DNA of 64,000 nucleotides, from positions 12,152,001 through 12,216,000 of the forward strand of contig CM059621.1 of the NCBI GenBank assembly GCA_030435675.1, given 5' to 3'. This document shows, piece by piece, positions 1-11,900 of this stretch (positions are counted from its first letter, which is position 1; each line of letters starts with the position of its first letter). The position numbers were made by a program, and so were the translations under genes. The notes under the pieces are model-generated. The model worked only from the letters and a program-made list of their open reading frames with translations, did not search any database and had not been told where the DNA came from. The DNA comes from Steinernema hermaphroditum (Eukaryota > Nematoda > Chromadorea > Rhabditida > Steinernematidae).

Positions 1-45
1 GAAATTTCGAGATCGAGACCGAGAGTCTCGAAAATTTTGAATGAA
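1..45. repeat. Short array of GAGACCGAGACTCG-type repeat, left copy
   Basis: The window opens inside a run of partly palindromic units built from CGAGACCGAGA and its complement-like partner GTCTCG. A second, longer array of the same kind lies at 427-535, on the other side of a hAT transposase remnant. Both arrays contain GAAATTTCGAG in the same orientation. They may be subterminal repeats of the element or an independent satellite; the left edge is cut by the window. Confidence 0.6.
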
Positions 46-56
46 GATCGAAGAAA

Positions 57-347
57 TTGGGTCTCGTGTGGAGAACAACGAACAGTATCCAGCTCACTTC
101 ACCGTCATCTATATCGGAGTGTCGGAGTGCTCTGCAGAACTCTGCAGAACCGGAGCGAGTCTTTTCAAAACTAACGGACTTGCTATCCAACCCAAAGCGC
201 GCTCGGCTGAACGACACCACAGTCACACGTCTAGTGAACGTTCGTCAGAATATTGCAAGCAGGAAGCTGGAAGCAAGGGAAGTAGAGGACACAGAAGAAT
301 CGGATGACAGTGAAGATTCAGAAGGCGATTTAGACACTATTTGTTGA
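57..347 (+). pseudogene. hAT-family transposase, C-terminal dimerisation fragment
   Basis: The frame ending at the TGA near 347 contains residues NSAEPERVFSKLTDLLS followed by a basic stretch, a TRLVNV helix and QNI. This is the usual layout of the C-terminal dimerisation domain of hAT (hobo/Ac/Tam3) transposases, where an ERVFS motif precedes an Arg-rich turn and a V..L....N helix. After it comes an acidic tail rich in Asp, Glu and Ser. The catalytic RNase-H-like part is absent, and upstream sequence is simple repeat. I read it as a remnant, although the window edge could hide more of the element. Confidence 0.6.
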
Positions 348-426
348 TTGTTTGTTTGAAATTGTTCCCTTTTTGTTTGAACTGTTTGAAATTATTCCTT
401 TTTGCAAGTCATAAAGTAAAATTTTT

Positions 427-535
427 CGAGACCGAGACCGAGTCTCGATGGCTTCGAGACCGAGATCGAGACTCGAAAAGTTTCGAGACCGAGAACCGAA
501 ACCGAGACTCGGCGAAATTTCGAGCGAGACCCATC
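427..535. repeat. Array of GAGACCGAGACTCG-type repeat, right copy
   Basis: About seven imperfect units alternating CGAGACCGAGA and GAGACTCG fill this stretch directly after the hAT remnant. The array ends with GAAATTTCGAGCGAGACCC, close to the first 20 bases of the window. Confidence 0.65.
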
Positions 536-540
536 ACTGG

Positions 541-2281
541 TCATAACCAATGCATAACCATTTACGGGCTGTCCATAAGTGAAAATGACTGTTCATGAGG
601 ATGGTCATGATCAGGCTGATCCTGATCCATATCTGAAGCCATGAAATATGGCATTAGTCCTGAACTTATCGTTATGGCCACGTTTTACAAAAGTACAGTA
701 CGGTCAATAATTATTTCGTTACACTTCACACTCGATTTCGCAAGAGTGCGAACATTTCTCCCAAAAAGTGCTTTTCATTAAGCTCACTTAACTCTAATGT
801 TCCGGCCAACCAATGACCAAACTACACATAAAATCCATTTCGCAAATCCACTTCGCAAACAACGCCGAAGTTTTCCCAGTGATATCATAAAAACTCTCGA
901 CTTCTAAGAGCTCTCCGTTTATAGCCTCCGAGAAGTTCTCCGTTTTTCCCAACGCATCCTCTTGCAAGGCCTAATAGAAGTCGTTCGGCTCACGTCGATC
1001 AGCTGACGATCCGCTCGTCATCGTGTTTTTTGTCTTGCGACGCTGTTTTGTCTTCTCGCGTTGGGAGGAAATTGCCTTCCATGCCGTTCATTCTAGCTCA
1101 TTTTCCATTAAATCGCATCATCTGATGTCCTTTGAGCAGTGCGCCTTCCCTAATCTCTCAATCGGTGCTCCAGTCGCCGACTCCATAATTACAGCCCTTT
1201 CCCCGAAATATCCCCAACTTCTACCCGCAATTTTCTTGTCTCGCCGTCTTCCATCAAAACGCAACGGTCCACACACACAGAAACGCCCTCGCCATGGGGC
1301 AGAAGTCGTCGGAAACGTTCGCCTAGTAGCGATAAGTGTTTCCAATTAATTCATCTCCCACGTCGCTGCATGACAACTCCGCATAATTCTACGTCGGGAC
1401 TACTTCCTCATTTCGGACGAGGTGTTCCGAAACGTTTCTATGAATGATGATGGGAGGCGAAAAAGTGATAATTAACATCGTATCGAAAAAACATCTTATT
1501 TGGGAGATTTATGTTGGAAACGAAAGACGCCGAGGGAAATCGCTTCATTTGGCCATGTAGTCGATTCCATTTCACAGGCTGGACTTGGATGCACTTGCAC
1601 TTTGCGTGAGACTTTTCTAGAACGGAGATTACTTGCCATGGAGCTTGAAGTTACCCATGCCCAAAGTGACTATCATGATGTCGATAGAATGGTGGTGGGT
1701 ATCCATTTTCTTTGATAAGTAAGCGCCGTTTTTGATGATATAAATGAGACGTTTCATATGGACGTCCTGTTTAATACTATGATATGTATACAAGATAATG
1801 GACCTTTAATCACCTTTGCAGTTAGGATGTGCACTTTATACACTTTATAGGCAGTTAGGCACTTTATAAGTATACGTCAGGTGTTTCTTGATTGAATAAC
1901 CACGTTTCCAAAGTTCAGTCGCACGGGATCACCTGCCCGTTAATAATTTCGCACATTGGGGTATCGGAGAAGGCGACAGTAGGCGAAACCGATTTATGGT
2001 TCGTTTAAAAGCGGCGCAGGAAATTGGTTCGTTTGAGTAGAGATATGGTTAGGGCTCTGCGTTCTTTGACCTGTTTTTGACTAGAGCGAAGTGGTTGTTT
2101 TGAGTGCCTTCTGTGACTTCTTATGTTTTGTGTTTTCTTACAAAGGAGGAACCTAATTTATCGAAAAGGACAGCCGCGTGCATTATTTGAACTTATGAAA
2201 TGAACCGATGCTTGGAAAGAAGTTTCTCGAATGAATTTTTTATCGTATCTGCCAAACTTGCAACGTTAAGAAATGGAACAG
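541..2281. other. Intergenic DNA, nothing recognised
   Basis: Only short open frames without convincing splice sites or family motifs are present. No RNA gene or clear repeat was found here. Confidence 0.5.
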
Positions 2282-2743
2282 TCAACAAAATTTTGCAGAT
2301 GTTACTTGGCACGCCTGATCACCTCTCTTGGATAACTTAACCGCTTCCTCCTTTGACGAAATGAATCTTCCCAAGTAAACATTGAATAATCTTCCTGCTT
2401 GATATCTAAAAAGGCATTTGTTCTGCATACGTTCTGCAAAATGCTTAGCGCAAAACAAGCAAATCTCACATAATTTGCCTATTCCTCCATTATCAAGTGC
2501 ATCGAGGTGGACAGTGTTGACACCCTCCAGGGCGATGAATGCCGGAAACTGAGCCTCCATAACTGATATGCACTTCCGTTTTGGCGAGATATTTACGAGT
2601 TTGTTTTGTGAGTTGTCGGATTTCGGAGATGGAACGCTTGCTGTGCTCAGAGTGCACTGGTGTGATTGATGCTTTTCTCTGCTTAATTCGCTTTCTTTTG
2701 GGAATTTCTCGCCTAAATGAAGTGCAACTTGGCGCCATCCCAA
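2282..2743 (-). CDS. Possible hypothetical protein or exon, unrecognised
   Basis: A 153-codon frame is open on the minus strand and ends in TGA at 2282. Its C-terminal half reads like protein: a segment beginning MEAQFPAFIALEGVN, a CEICLFC cysteine cluster, then a mixed charged helix-like stretch ending in KFC. There is no ATG at the left end of the frame; the first in-frame ATG is at residue ~62, so it may be an exon rather than a full gene. No family is recognised. Chance openness cannot be excluded. Confidence 0.3.
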   Translation of the reverse strand: MGWRQVALHLGEKFPKESELSREKHQSHQCTLSTASVPSPKSDNSQNKLVNISPKRKCISVMEAQFPAFIALEGVNTVHLDALDNGGIGKLCEICLFCAKHFAERMQNKCLFRYQAGRLFNVYLGRFISSKEEAVKLSKRGDQACQVTSAKFC

Positions 2744-5739
2744 AAAGAAACAACGGTGCAGTAATTGTCCTCTGGAAATTAGCCCTTCTGAAGGTCTCTT
2801 TTAGGGATGAGCTTGATGGAGTTGCACTGGTAAGTTAACGCGTCTAGGAATTACTGGTTTTGGTTGTGATTTTTACAGTCACATATTGATCAGTTGTGTA
2901 TTGTGGAAAAAATAAGCCTAAAAAATAAAGGAATTCATCTTTTTTAGTGCATAAAATTGATTACGGTTCGTTTGCGCAATGTCATCAATTTCGCGGTGCA
3001 TAAATTTCGGATTTTTCAAAGGCTTGGGATTTCTATTCTAGGTCGTTATAGATGGACCACAAGTGGTCTCTGTGGAAACTAGAAGATAGTACATTTTTGT
3101 TTTGTATTTTTTTGTGGTAAAATACTCGCAATCTTAAAGCTGAACAAACAAATAGGCAAATTCGGCCAAATTCTCTATTGGCCATTTTTTTCGATCCAAG
3201 CTATCAACGCTATCATCGCAAGGGCACTTTTTTCGAACCCACATATGCCTTTCAATTTTATGGTGCATAGATCGTAGATCCTTTTACGAGCCCTTCTTTG
3301 CTATCTTGACGTCTACGGCCACGTCACTGATAGCTTCCAGTTAGCATGGATTATGTTTTTTGATGAACTGCCCGTTCCTTATTCGTTATTAATACCGTAT
3401 TTTTGGTTAAAACGCAGAATTTGATGGCGTCGTATTCTTTACAAAGATGGGAAAGAAAACGAGAGGTCATTTAACATTGATACGGAAAGTAGTTTCTATG
3501 TTCAGTTTCTTTGGTCATGTCGCTTTTCTGGAATTAGGTCACCCCAGTTCGAACCCTTTGAAGCCTAATCGATAAGCGGCAGAGAAAGGCGAAACTAAGT
3601 CCAAGCAAACAACATAAACGATCTTCCGTTCATGCACAAATGGGGCAATAAAGTTTTGAAACGAAAAATGAGGCGCGTTGTTTGTTATCTCGGTGCTCTC
3701 GGTCTGCTGAGTGTGAGTGTTCGCGGTGATTTAGTGTGTTTTCCTCTGCGAACTCCGTCTCGTTTTTGTCCTCTCGCCGCGTGATCGACGACGCCGGATA
3801 ATCAAGGAGAACCCGCGATGATAATGTGCTCTTGACGAGCGGTGGTTAACGAGATTCGGCATGTTTGGAAGATTGATGACTTAAGCGATTATTGAATTCC
3901 TCCCCCTGACCGAGTCGTTTCCCGCATTAGCTCATTTCCCGGTCTCGAACGGATGCGAACACACGCGGCGACCTCGGAAAGCCCTCCTCGGCGCACTTCG
4001 CGTGTACTTTCAATTTCTGATATGAAAGTTGCTCTATTTGTTTGACGACGCAGGAAGCAATTAGGGGCGGCGAGATTTCGATAATCTCCGCTCTGACGAC
4101 GCCTTCCTGGCGACGGATTTGACGCGCAGATGTACAGAATCTCTGCAACACTTTTGCGGTCACCTCTTATGTTTTCGCCACTCCCGAGGGGCGATTCCAT
4201 TCGAGCAGTTCGCTTCATTCAGTTCCCTTTACTCGAGTGGTGCACGCCTAAACGCTCTAATGGAAATGTTTCACTTGGCTGGATTCTGTTGGTCGCGAGG
4301 ATTATGTGGGCCGTGGATTTTGCAAAAAGTGGGTGGGCCGCAGGCGGATATGAATCGCACGTCCGCGCCAATTAAGTCGCCCTTCCTTGTTTACTTTTTA
4401 ATTGCGCATTTAGGCGCGTGTGGCGCGCAATTATTTATAGTGACTCGGAGGAAGTGCATCATCCCGAGGTGTAAGTAGTGCCTCTGAAGTCCGAAGCCAT
4501 AATTTGCGGGTGGAACATCTGGTAGCCTAGGTGCTAGACGCTCGGTGACCTCACTCTGTAGTCATGGAAAATTCGCAGACACTTAAGGTTTCATTTCGTA
4601 AAGTACAGACGTTCGGGCGGTGAACCCACGTAATAATTTTTGTATATCTTGTCTGTGAGTTAATCCTGAGAAGGTTCACATGGTGCCGGCATTTAGAAAC
4701 TTTGTCTTAGAAAAGGAGGCTGTTTGAACTAACTGAGATTACCGATCTGACCACTTCCCTAGAAGAGTTTTTCGTGAAATTCGAAATATATCAAACCATA
4801 TTTTTGTCCATTACTTTATGTAGCATTTCACAAGCCACTCACAAATTGGATAGCTCATTTATTTAAAAATTTGTATCGGATCGGAAATGAACCGGAAATC
4901 ATTTCCAGTGTTTTTTATTTTTTTCTTATTTGATTTTTTATTTATTTTTTATTTTTGTTAGCACGTGTGTTATTACATGTGTTATTACTTTTTTATTTTT
5001 ATTCTACTATTTTCTGGCTCTTTCCCAACATTTCCTTTGAGAATCGAGCATCAAAAAGAGCACCTGAGTGGAATGTGGAGAGATAGAATTATAGGAATCT
5101 TGCCATAGGCATAGAAATTTGCCCAGTATTTTAAGTTTCTCAATCAGGTGGGTGGTTTTTCTCGATTTTCATTTCTTTTCGTCTAATATTTCTTCGAAAT
5201 TATTGCGGAACACCATCTGTTTTCCTTTCTATAACTACACCTGCTCAGATATTGGTTGCAGGCTGAATCAAGAAAATCGTCTCCTAGACTGGATGATGTG
5301 AATAATTTATATTTTGTGGAGAAAAAGCCTTCCACCTATGATGTTCTGCGCAATTCGTTGGCGTTTCGTTTTCCGAGAATCGCCCCTTGCACGACGAAAC
5401 GTACAAATCTGTTTTCGCTCGCAACTTTCGTGATGTGCCCTTCATCACTATGTGGAATTAGCGCTGTCTTAGCTCCGAATTAATTGGGTCCAACCCTTAC
5501 TCTCCCACTTGAGGTCCTCATTCCATGAATCACATCGCTTCCTGGCTACACGTTCACTCCGAGGCGGTCAGCCGCGGGGGTCGCCACACGATATCCTCCA
5601 ATTATCACAGATCCTCTTTTGCGTACTTTGCTCAAGCGAGGGGAGGCGCTTCCTCTGGACGCTTCCAGCGCATGCGCAGCCGTTCCTCTAGGGTCTTTTC
5701 TTTCGTCAGTTTGGCGCGCGGCTGTCGACGGCGGTTCTA
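2744..5739. other. Intergenic DNA with an AT-rich low-complexity tract
   Basis: No supportable gene is seen. About 4,900-5,010 is a T-rich tract made of short TTTTTATT units. The remainder holds only scattered short frames on both strands. Confidence 0.5.
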
Positions 5740-6909
5740 ATGATTCGCGACAAGATTGCCAAGATCTGGAGGTATGCCCGAGCCCTCAATGCGCCATTCC
5801 CATTTATATCCTCTCCCTCGAGGGCCATTCGCCCAGAGCGGTCAATGATTCGACGAATTGTTTCAGGTCGACAATGGGTAAACTGCTCTCGAAGAAGAAG
5901 CCAGATTGCGAGCTGACTCCCGAGGAGGTCGCCGCCATCAGGGAGGTGTGGATCAAGTGAGTTTCTGTGGATACGGTAGTCGCAAATGAGTGGGACATGA
6001 GAAAAGAACGAGGGAAATTCGCTGTTAATGAGGGAAAATTGAGCCTTCGGACATGAACTTTGCATAGGGTAATGTCAGACTTCCTCTTCTTTCTATGGGG
6101 GCGACGCTTATGGGCTTCGGAATTCTCCTGAATATGACTACCTCTTGTTTTCCCAATGGCCCCAGTCCATTCGGGCTTTCATCTATAGGATTTCAACTGA
6201 CTCATTCCATTTGATTGCATCATTTATCGCCAAATCTCTTATCTGTCTCCGTAATCTCACACAATGAAGGCAAATCTGCCGTTCAGGGCGAAAAACGACG
6301 ACGTCGGCAAAAAGATCCTCGCCGCTCTCATCGAACGGCGTCCGAAATTCGCCGAATATTTCGGAATCGCCAGCGAAACTATCAACGTCAAAGAGCTCTA
6401 CACGAATCGTCAGTTCCAGCTGCAGGCGCACCGTATCCAAGGGTTCCTGGACACGGCAGTTGGCTCTCTGGGCTACTGCCCCCTCACTTCGATCTATGAC
6501 ATGGCACATCGCATCGGACAGATACATTTCTATAGGTATTTGGCCAAAAACCTACCACGGCAAACTCGTGATTAGGGGTGTGAACTTCGGCGCCGACAAC
6601 TGGCTCGTCTTCAAGAAGGTCGCCGTCGACCAAGTGACTCTAGCGCGATCACAGTCCAAGTCGGCCAGCTCGGTCGACATGGATGACAGGCAGAGTCAAA
6701 GTGTGGAGGTAGGTCTTCTCCAGAGGGGCTTTCATTTGGTAACGTCGTTTCAGGACCCGGCTAACCCATTCACGTCGGAGAACTGTATCGCCAGGGTCGG
6801 CTGGAACAAGCTGATGGGAGTGATTGTACGAGAGATGAAGAGAGGATTCCTGGAGGAGGCGATGCGAAACTGCAAGGAGGAGGACGTGGAGAACCCTCTC
6901 TCTGCATGA
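5740..6909 (+). CDS. Globin-family protein
   Basis: Heme-binding globin fold, probably intracellular. Exons: 5740-5771 (optional), 5867-5956, 6287-6535, 6576-6708 and 6754-6909, with GT-AG junctions that keep frame; introns are 95, 330, 40 and 45 nt. Counting from ATG 5874 the protein has 206 residues; from ATG 5740 it has 219, starting MIRDKIAKIWRST. Globin marks are LTPEEVAAIREVW (helix A), VGKKIL and ERRPKFAEYFGI (helices B-C), HRIQGFLDTAVGSL (helix E with a candidate distal His) and RIGQIHFYRGVNF (candidate proximal His in IGQIH). The segment after the G-helix is Ser-rich and charged. The shorter form begins MGKLLSKKK, so Gly2 plus nearby lysines could allow N-myristoylation and membrane attachment, a feature reported for several nematode globins. 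The AATAAA at 6994-6999 fits as its poly(A) signal. Confidence 0.85.
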
Positions 6910-8973
6910 CCACAGGCGGCCTTCTGCTCTGAGGATGATCTCTTGCCATTTATACGCGTTTCTTTTTCACTATCAGTTTATTTGTCTCCACTCAATAAAA
7001 CATTTCTCGCACACATCGTGTACGATCACAAATCTTAATTGCAGTGCAGGTGAAGCCATTCACGTGAACTTTGAAGTTGTGAACTGATGGCCGACGAAAT
7101 CTGATCAGGAAGAACACCTGGACACTTATAATTGCAAACTCCTATTGCCTTCGAGGTCGTTTGTGCTTTGCGGAGGAGACTTAAGCCATAAAGCACAGAT
7201 GTATTACACGACGACAATCCCACGCAGCTTCTACGTAGACCCTCGGACTGCCTGCTCCTTCTAAATTAGTATCTTTAGTTCCACTTCCTCTTCGATAATC
7301 CCAAAACGGTTCTTCTAGAAGTGAGTCGACGCAAACGTCGACGCAATTTCCTCCAAAACTAATGAATTTATTCGCCTGTAAGCGATGTTCCCGGAATAAC
7401 GGCAGTGGGCGAATACCAGTAAACAACGCGCCCCCTTTGAGAACGTTGATGTTCTCGGAGAACGTAAACAGCGGACGTGACTCGTTTGGAAGACACCAAC
7501 GATTATGCACGAAACGTGGGTTTTAGGCAGACACATCAAAGAGCATCAGGCGGTAGACATTAATCTTCCAGGCGGCAATTTCCCAATTTGACGCTTTAGG
7601 ATGCCAGAGACACGCCGCGGTCCCGGTCGACTTCAAAGTCGTCGAATTTAGGCAAAGACAGAAAAAGCGGAGTTTGTAGTAGGAAATAAAAGTGGAAACG
7701 AGTGGAAAATACCTTACAATTATTTCGTTGTAAAAACTGAGAACTATTGGTTCCGCAGTTTGATGACAGAACCTCTCCAAAAACGGTAACAGATCTTGTC
7801 GAGGTGGTTTGGATGATAAAGTGATGGTGTTGTGGATGCGAAGATCAGGTTTCGTTTCTTAGAACACGATGGAGTAGACTTTAACCTGTGGGTGATACTG
7901 TTGGTGTGAGTAAAAACTAAGCAGATCACCAAATTGTGCTTTGCTTCTGACTTTTTTTATTTCTACCAGTAATCATAGTATAGATAGAATGAGACAAAGG
8001 GGTGTAATACTTCTATTGAGTGACACACAAACACGAATTAGTGTTTCTTGTTGATGCTCTTTTCTAGGACGAGGAATTCAGTCGTCGTTCCTGAGAGCAC
8101 TTCACTTTGCAGCTGTCAGCACTGGAGCACTCTTCTCGCTGAAATTAGATCCTCTATCAGCAGTTACTTTGCCACTCATAACTGCTAGAGGAATTTGTTG
8201 GTGCATGAAAGAAACTTAAAAAATTTCGTTCATGTGTCATTCTCATGTCACACCCAGTGCGGTCTAATAAGCGATCACATCTGTACAGAAGCAATTGGGA
8301 TGCAATCGTGATTTCGACAGAGATAATCGGTGAAAAGGTGACAACACCCCATAAAGCAATGAAGGGAAGTTATATACGACAAAAATGTACGGCATGGACA
8401 GCAAAAGAGTTTAGCAATGTCGTAAAATTAACCAATAACAATTTTACACTATTTATGCATCATGCTGTTTACTGAGCTTAAATTTATCCTTCCTGGTTAC
8501 GTCTTTCAGCGAATGTCGATGTCATTTCCATATAAGGACATTGTATTGCGGGGATTAAGGAAATGAAAATTCGCAATCAGCGCAAGCAAAGCTTTGTGGG
8601 CTGAATCGCACAAGGAACTGGAAGACACCAACGGATCTCCTTACAGGGAAGTGGAAAAGACGAGCGGAAGGAACTTCTTGCTAATGTTGTGAAGTCATCT
8701 GAAGTGATCTTCGTCAAATATAAAAACGGAATGAATCCATGTATACGGTATCGGCAAGATATTGACGCACATTCTCGAAAAAAACGTGTTTTATACGACC
8801 CACATTGATCTTATGGACTATGACGAATCGAAGCATCGAAGACCAGTGTATCTGGCTAAGTTTATTAAAGTCATGGGCTTGACACATGTTATTAACTGCA
8901 CTCATAGAACGCTGGCAATCCATTTGAACACGTTTTGTACACTGAACTCGTATCAATATTTAGCACCTAATGA
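6910..8973. other. Intergenic DNA between convergent genes
   Basis: Holds the globin 3' end with AATAAA at 6994-6999 and the 3' side of the complement-like gene. Other open frames are short and lack splice support. Nothing else recognised. Confidence 0.5.
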
Positions 8974-11900
8974 TCAGACGAAGTCGCACTTATTTCCCCA
9001 CAGCAGTAGCGTCGACGCGTTGCTACAAGTCATTTGGCCCCTCTCGAAGTAGTCCGAGTTGCCGAGAACGTAGTGCCGTCTAAAACCAGTTGGCCTCTTT
9101 GGGCGCTGTGCAAGAAAGATACCTTTGCTGTGAATCGACGACGGATCCATGCTTGTTTCCCAACAGAAGGAGCCACTGTCCCTTCGCAAAATAATTGAGG
9201 ACGTTGTTGCTGTCGTCCTGGCACTGGTAGTTGCATGCCCTGAGCCAGAGGGTGACGTTTTTGGCACCGCTATTGTATGAGGTAGGAATGACTATGTAGT
9301 TACTGCTCGTAGTAAGGCTCGTGTTGTGCCAGTAGGGATCGTCGGTCACTTTCAGATTGCATCCTGGAAAGAGTAACGTGAAAGGTTTGGGACCCTTTTT
9401 AAGGCACGACAAAGTGGAGACTCACCGATGGTATCGTCGGAACGGAGAAGCTGTTCAACCTTCGTGTTAGGTAGATTATTACAATCTGAACACTTCACAT
9501 TGCAGTTGGCCTCCGCACAGGAACATTCTCCACCCTCAAAGCAGATCTTGTCAATGGCATCGTTGATGGCCGGCATCTGGCGCTTTCTTCGCTTTCTCAA
9601 ATCGTTCACATCAGGATGAGTGATGAACAGTTTGCCTACGTCACCTAAACGACTTTTCATCAAGAATCTCAAGCGTCGATTACCCCTGTCAGCGCTTTTC
9701 GCCATGATGTGCACAGATGCAAGATTGTTGGGTTCGCTGATGGAGCTCCTTAGTCCGATTTGGTAACAGGTTGGCACGTCCGGGCTTAGCTAAAGTGGTC
9801 TTCTAGTTAATCTTCTGATAAGTGCAAAAAGTACGTTTGTGATGATGACGTGCGCTTCAGATTCACTGAATTCTACTTTGCCGACTATTTCTGCTCCGTT
9901 TCTTTTCGACTCCTAAACACATTACTAGGATTATCTTCCGATGAAGACCATCTACCGGCATGAGATCCAGTTTATCAGGTTCTGATTTGAAGCCTGTGTA
10001 GAACGCGTGATCGATTTGAAGAGTTTTTAACATCCTTGATTTTACTCTAAATTCCACGTCGTTCATTCGAAGGAGATCATGAGTGTGAACCCACTGGATG
10101 CACACTTCCTGTCTCAGGTAGTCGTGCTCGATCTTCTCTTGTTCGCACGTTATCTTGACAGGATAGAACTCGTCCGAAGTGTGACGTTTCGATCGTTGTC
10201 GCTTGGTGGTCACCAGCTGCACTCCGAGCTTCACTTTTCCTTCGCCGTTGGAGATGATGCTGATTCGGCTGACATTCGTGGGCAGCTGAAAGATTTCTGC
10301 GTCTGAATGAGACAGGACTACTGTGGACCATACAGGGATGAGAAGAGGGTTGTCATCCAAAACGAGTTCCTCCTCGAGAACCGTGTCATTCAACATGTAG
10401 CGGATGTTTAACTGCGGATTTCCGAAGAAAGCCGCACTACTGTGTTTCTTACGGTACTCGTAGAGGGACCTGGAGGCAAAGAACGTGTCCAAAACGCCGT
10501 AGTAGGCCTCGTCGCTTCTCTTCTGCTCGTAGATCCAATCGGCGAGGTGATCAAGATTGGTATTTCCCCCGGTTTTGCCGAGAATTCCTTTCACTGTGTA
10601 GGTAAGCAATCCAAGGGAGTTCAGCAGAACCTCGTTTCTCTGTAATCACACGGATGGGTCATTCGAACTGGCAGCGTATTTACCTTTTCATCATGATACT
10701 TTATGAACTGCTTCACATCGTTCGGCAAATTCTCTTCACATTTTCCACTCTGACAGGTGGAGTTGAAATCCCAGAAGGGTAGCTGGTTTCCTAAAACGAT
10801 CAGATTACAGTTGTAAGAAATGGACTTCTACAACTACTGCGAATGCTTTTATTGAGCTGTAGCCGAGCTGTATCGTGGACTCCTTCCAGGCCCATAAGGG
10901 CAAGACCGGCAACGACTCGAGGGTCGTATCTGTTGTGCTCCATGAAGAACAGCTCCGTCTGCAGCTCCATCAGACTGTGTTCCAGGTTAGTGTCGGTTTT
11001 AAAGTTTTCGGGGCAGTCGTGGAAGACCTGGTAGATAAGCGCTTTTAAGAAGGCGGCTCTTTGAGCGGCTGTCGGAAGGTCATGGAAGAGGTCGTCGACA
11101 TCTCTGTCCTTTCGGAGAACTCCCTTCACGGCGTCGAAGAGAAGCCGAAGGGGTCCTTTCACGGTAGAAGGTTCCATTCCGCGTTGGCAGAGCAGAATCG
11201 TAGAGACGGCAGTCAGGGGGATGGATACATCGTTGTTAGGCGCTCCGTACTCCGCGAATCCACATGGTTCACCAGAGCCTGTGCAGTTCGAGAACGTGCT
11301 TATTTCGGAGACCACTGAAAAGGCAAAAAGCAGTGAGCAGTCTCCTAATTGAAATACATACAAGATCCAATTTCTCCCTCGAGGATTTCGATTTCCTCTA
11401 GATCCGCAATTGACAATTTTTGGTTCAAACGGATAGCCTTCTGTTTGTAAACCTTCACACTGAGTTCTTTCAGGACGTCCGAGAGGAAGAGATTCTTCAT
11501 AGGCAATACTCCGAGCTTTTGCTTTTGGTCACGGAACGCTTTGGGAACGTTGAATGGAGCTGTGGAAAGGAACTCTAAAGTGTATGCTTCAAAAGCTATC
11601 CAAAAGAGACGTTATTCTACTTGAAACTTCGAGGGCCAAGTCCTGGACCACCGATTCCAACAGATTTAGATGAATATTCGTGGTGACTTGGTTTCCGTTC
11701 CTTATCTGATCGTAGTCAATTCTCTCGATTGATCGAACTGATGATTGCTCTTTCAGTGGCTTGTCGGGACTGATGATGATCCCCTTGTAGAACAGTTCTG
11801 TATCGGCTCTTTTCTTCAATTTCTCCCTATTATGAATAAGCAACAGCCTCTACCTACCTCGACATTGACGACGATCTTCACCTGGTCCTCCATTTTCCCC

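Noticed and set aside
3530..3560. GTTCGAACC resembling a tRNA T-loop
   Set aside because: The flanking bases do not form the T-stem and no acceptor or anticodon arm is present.
9080..9122. Stop codon as the end of the complement-like protein
   Set aside because: The TAG lies inside a 43-nt GT-AG intron; splicing adds 34 codons with two cysteines that match the end of C345C domains.
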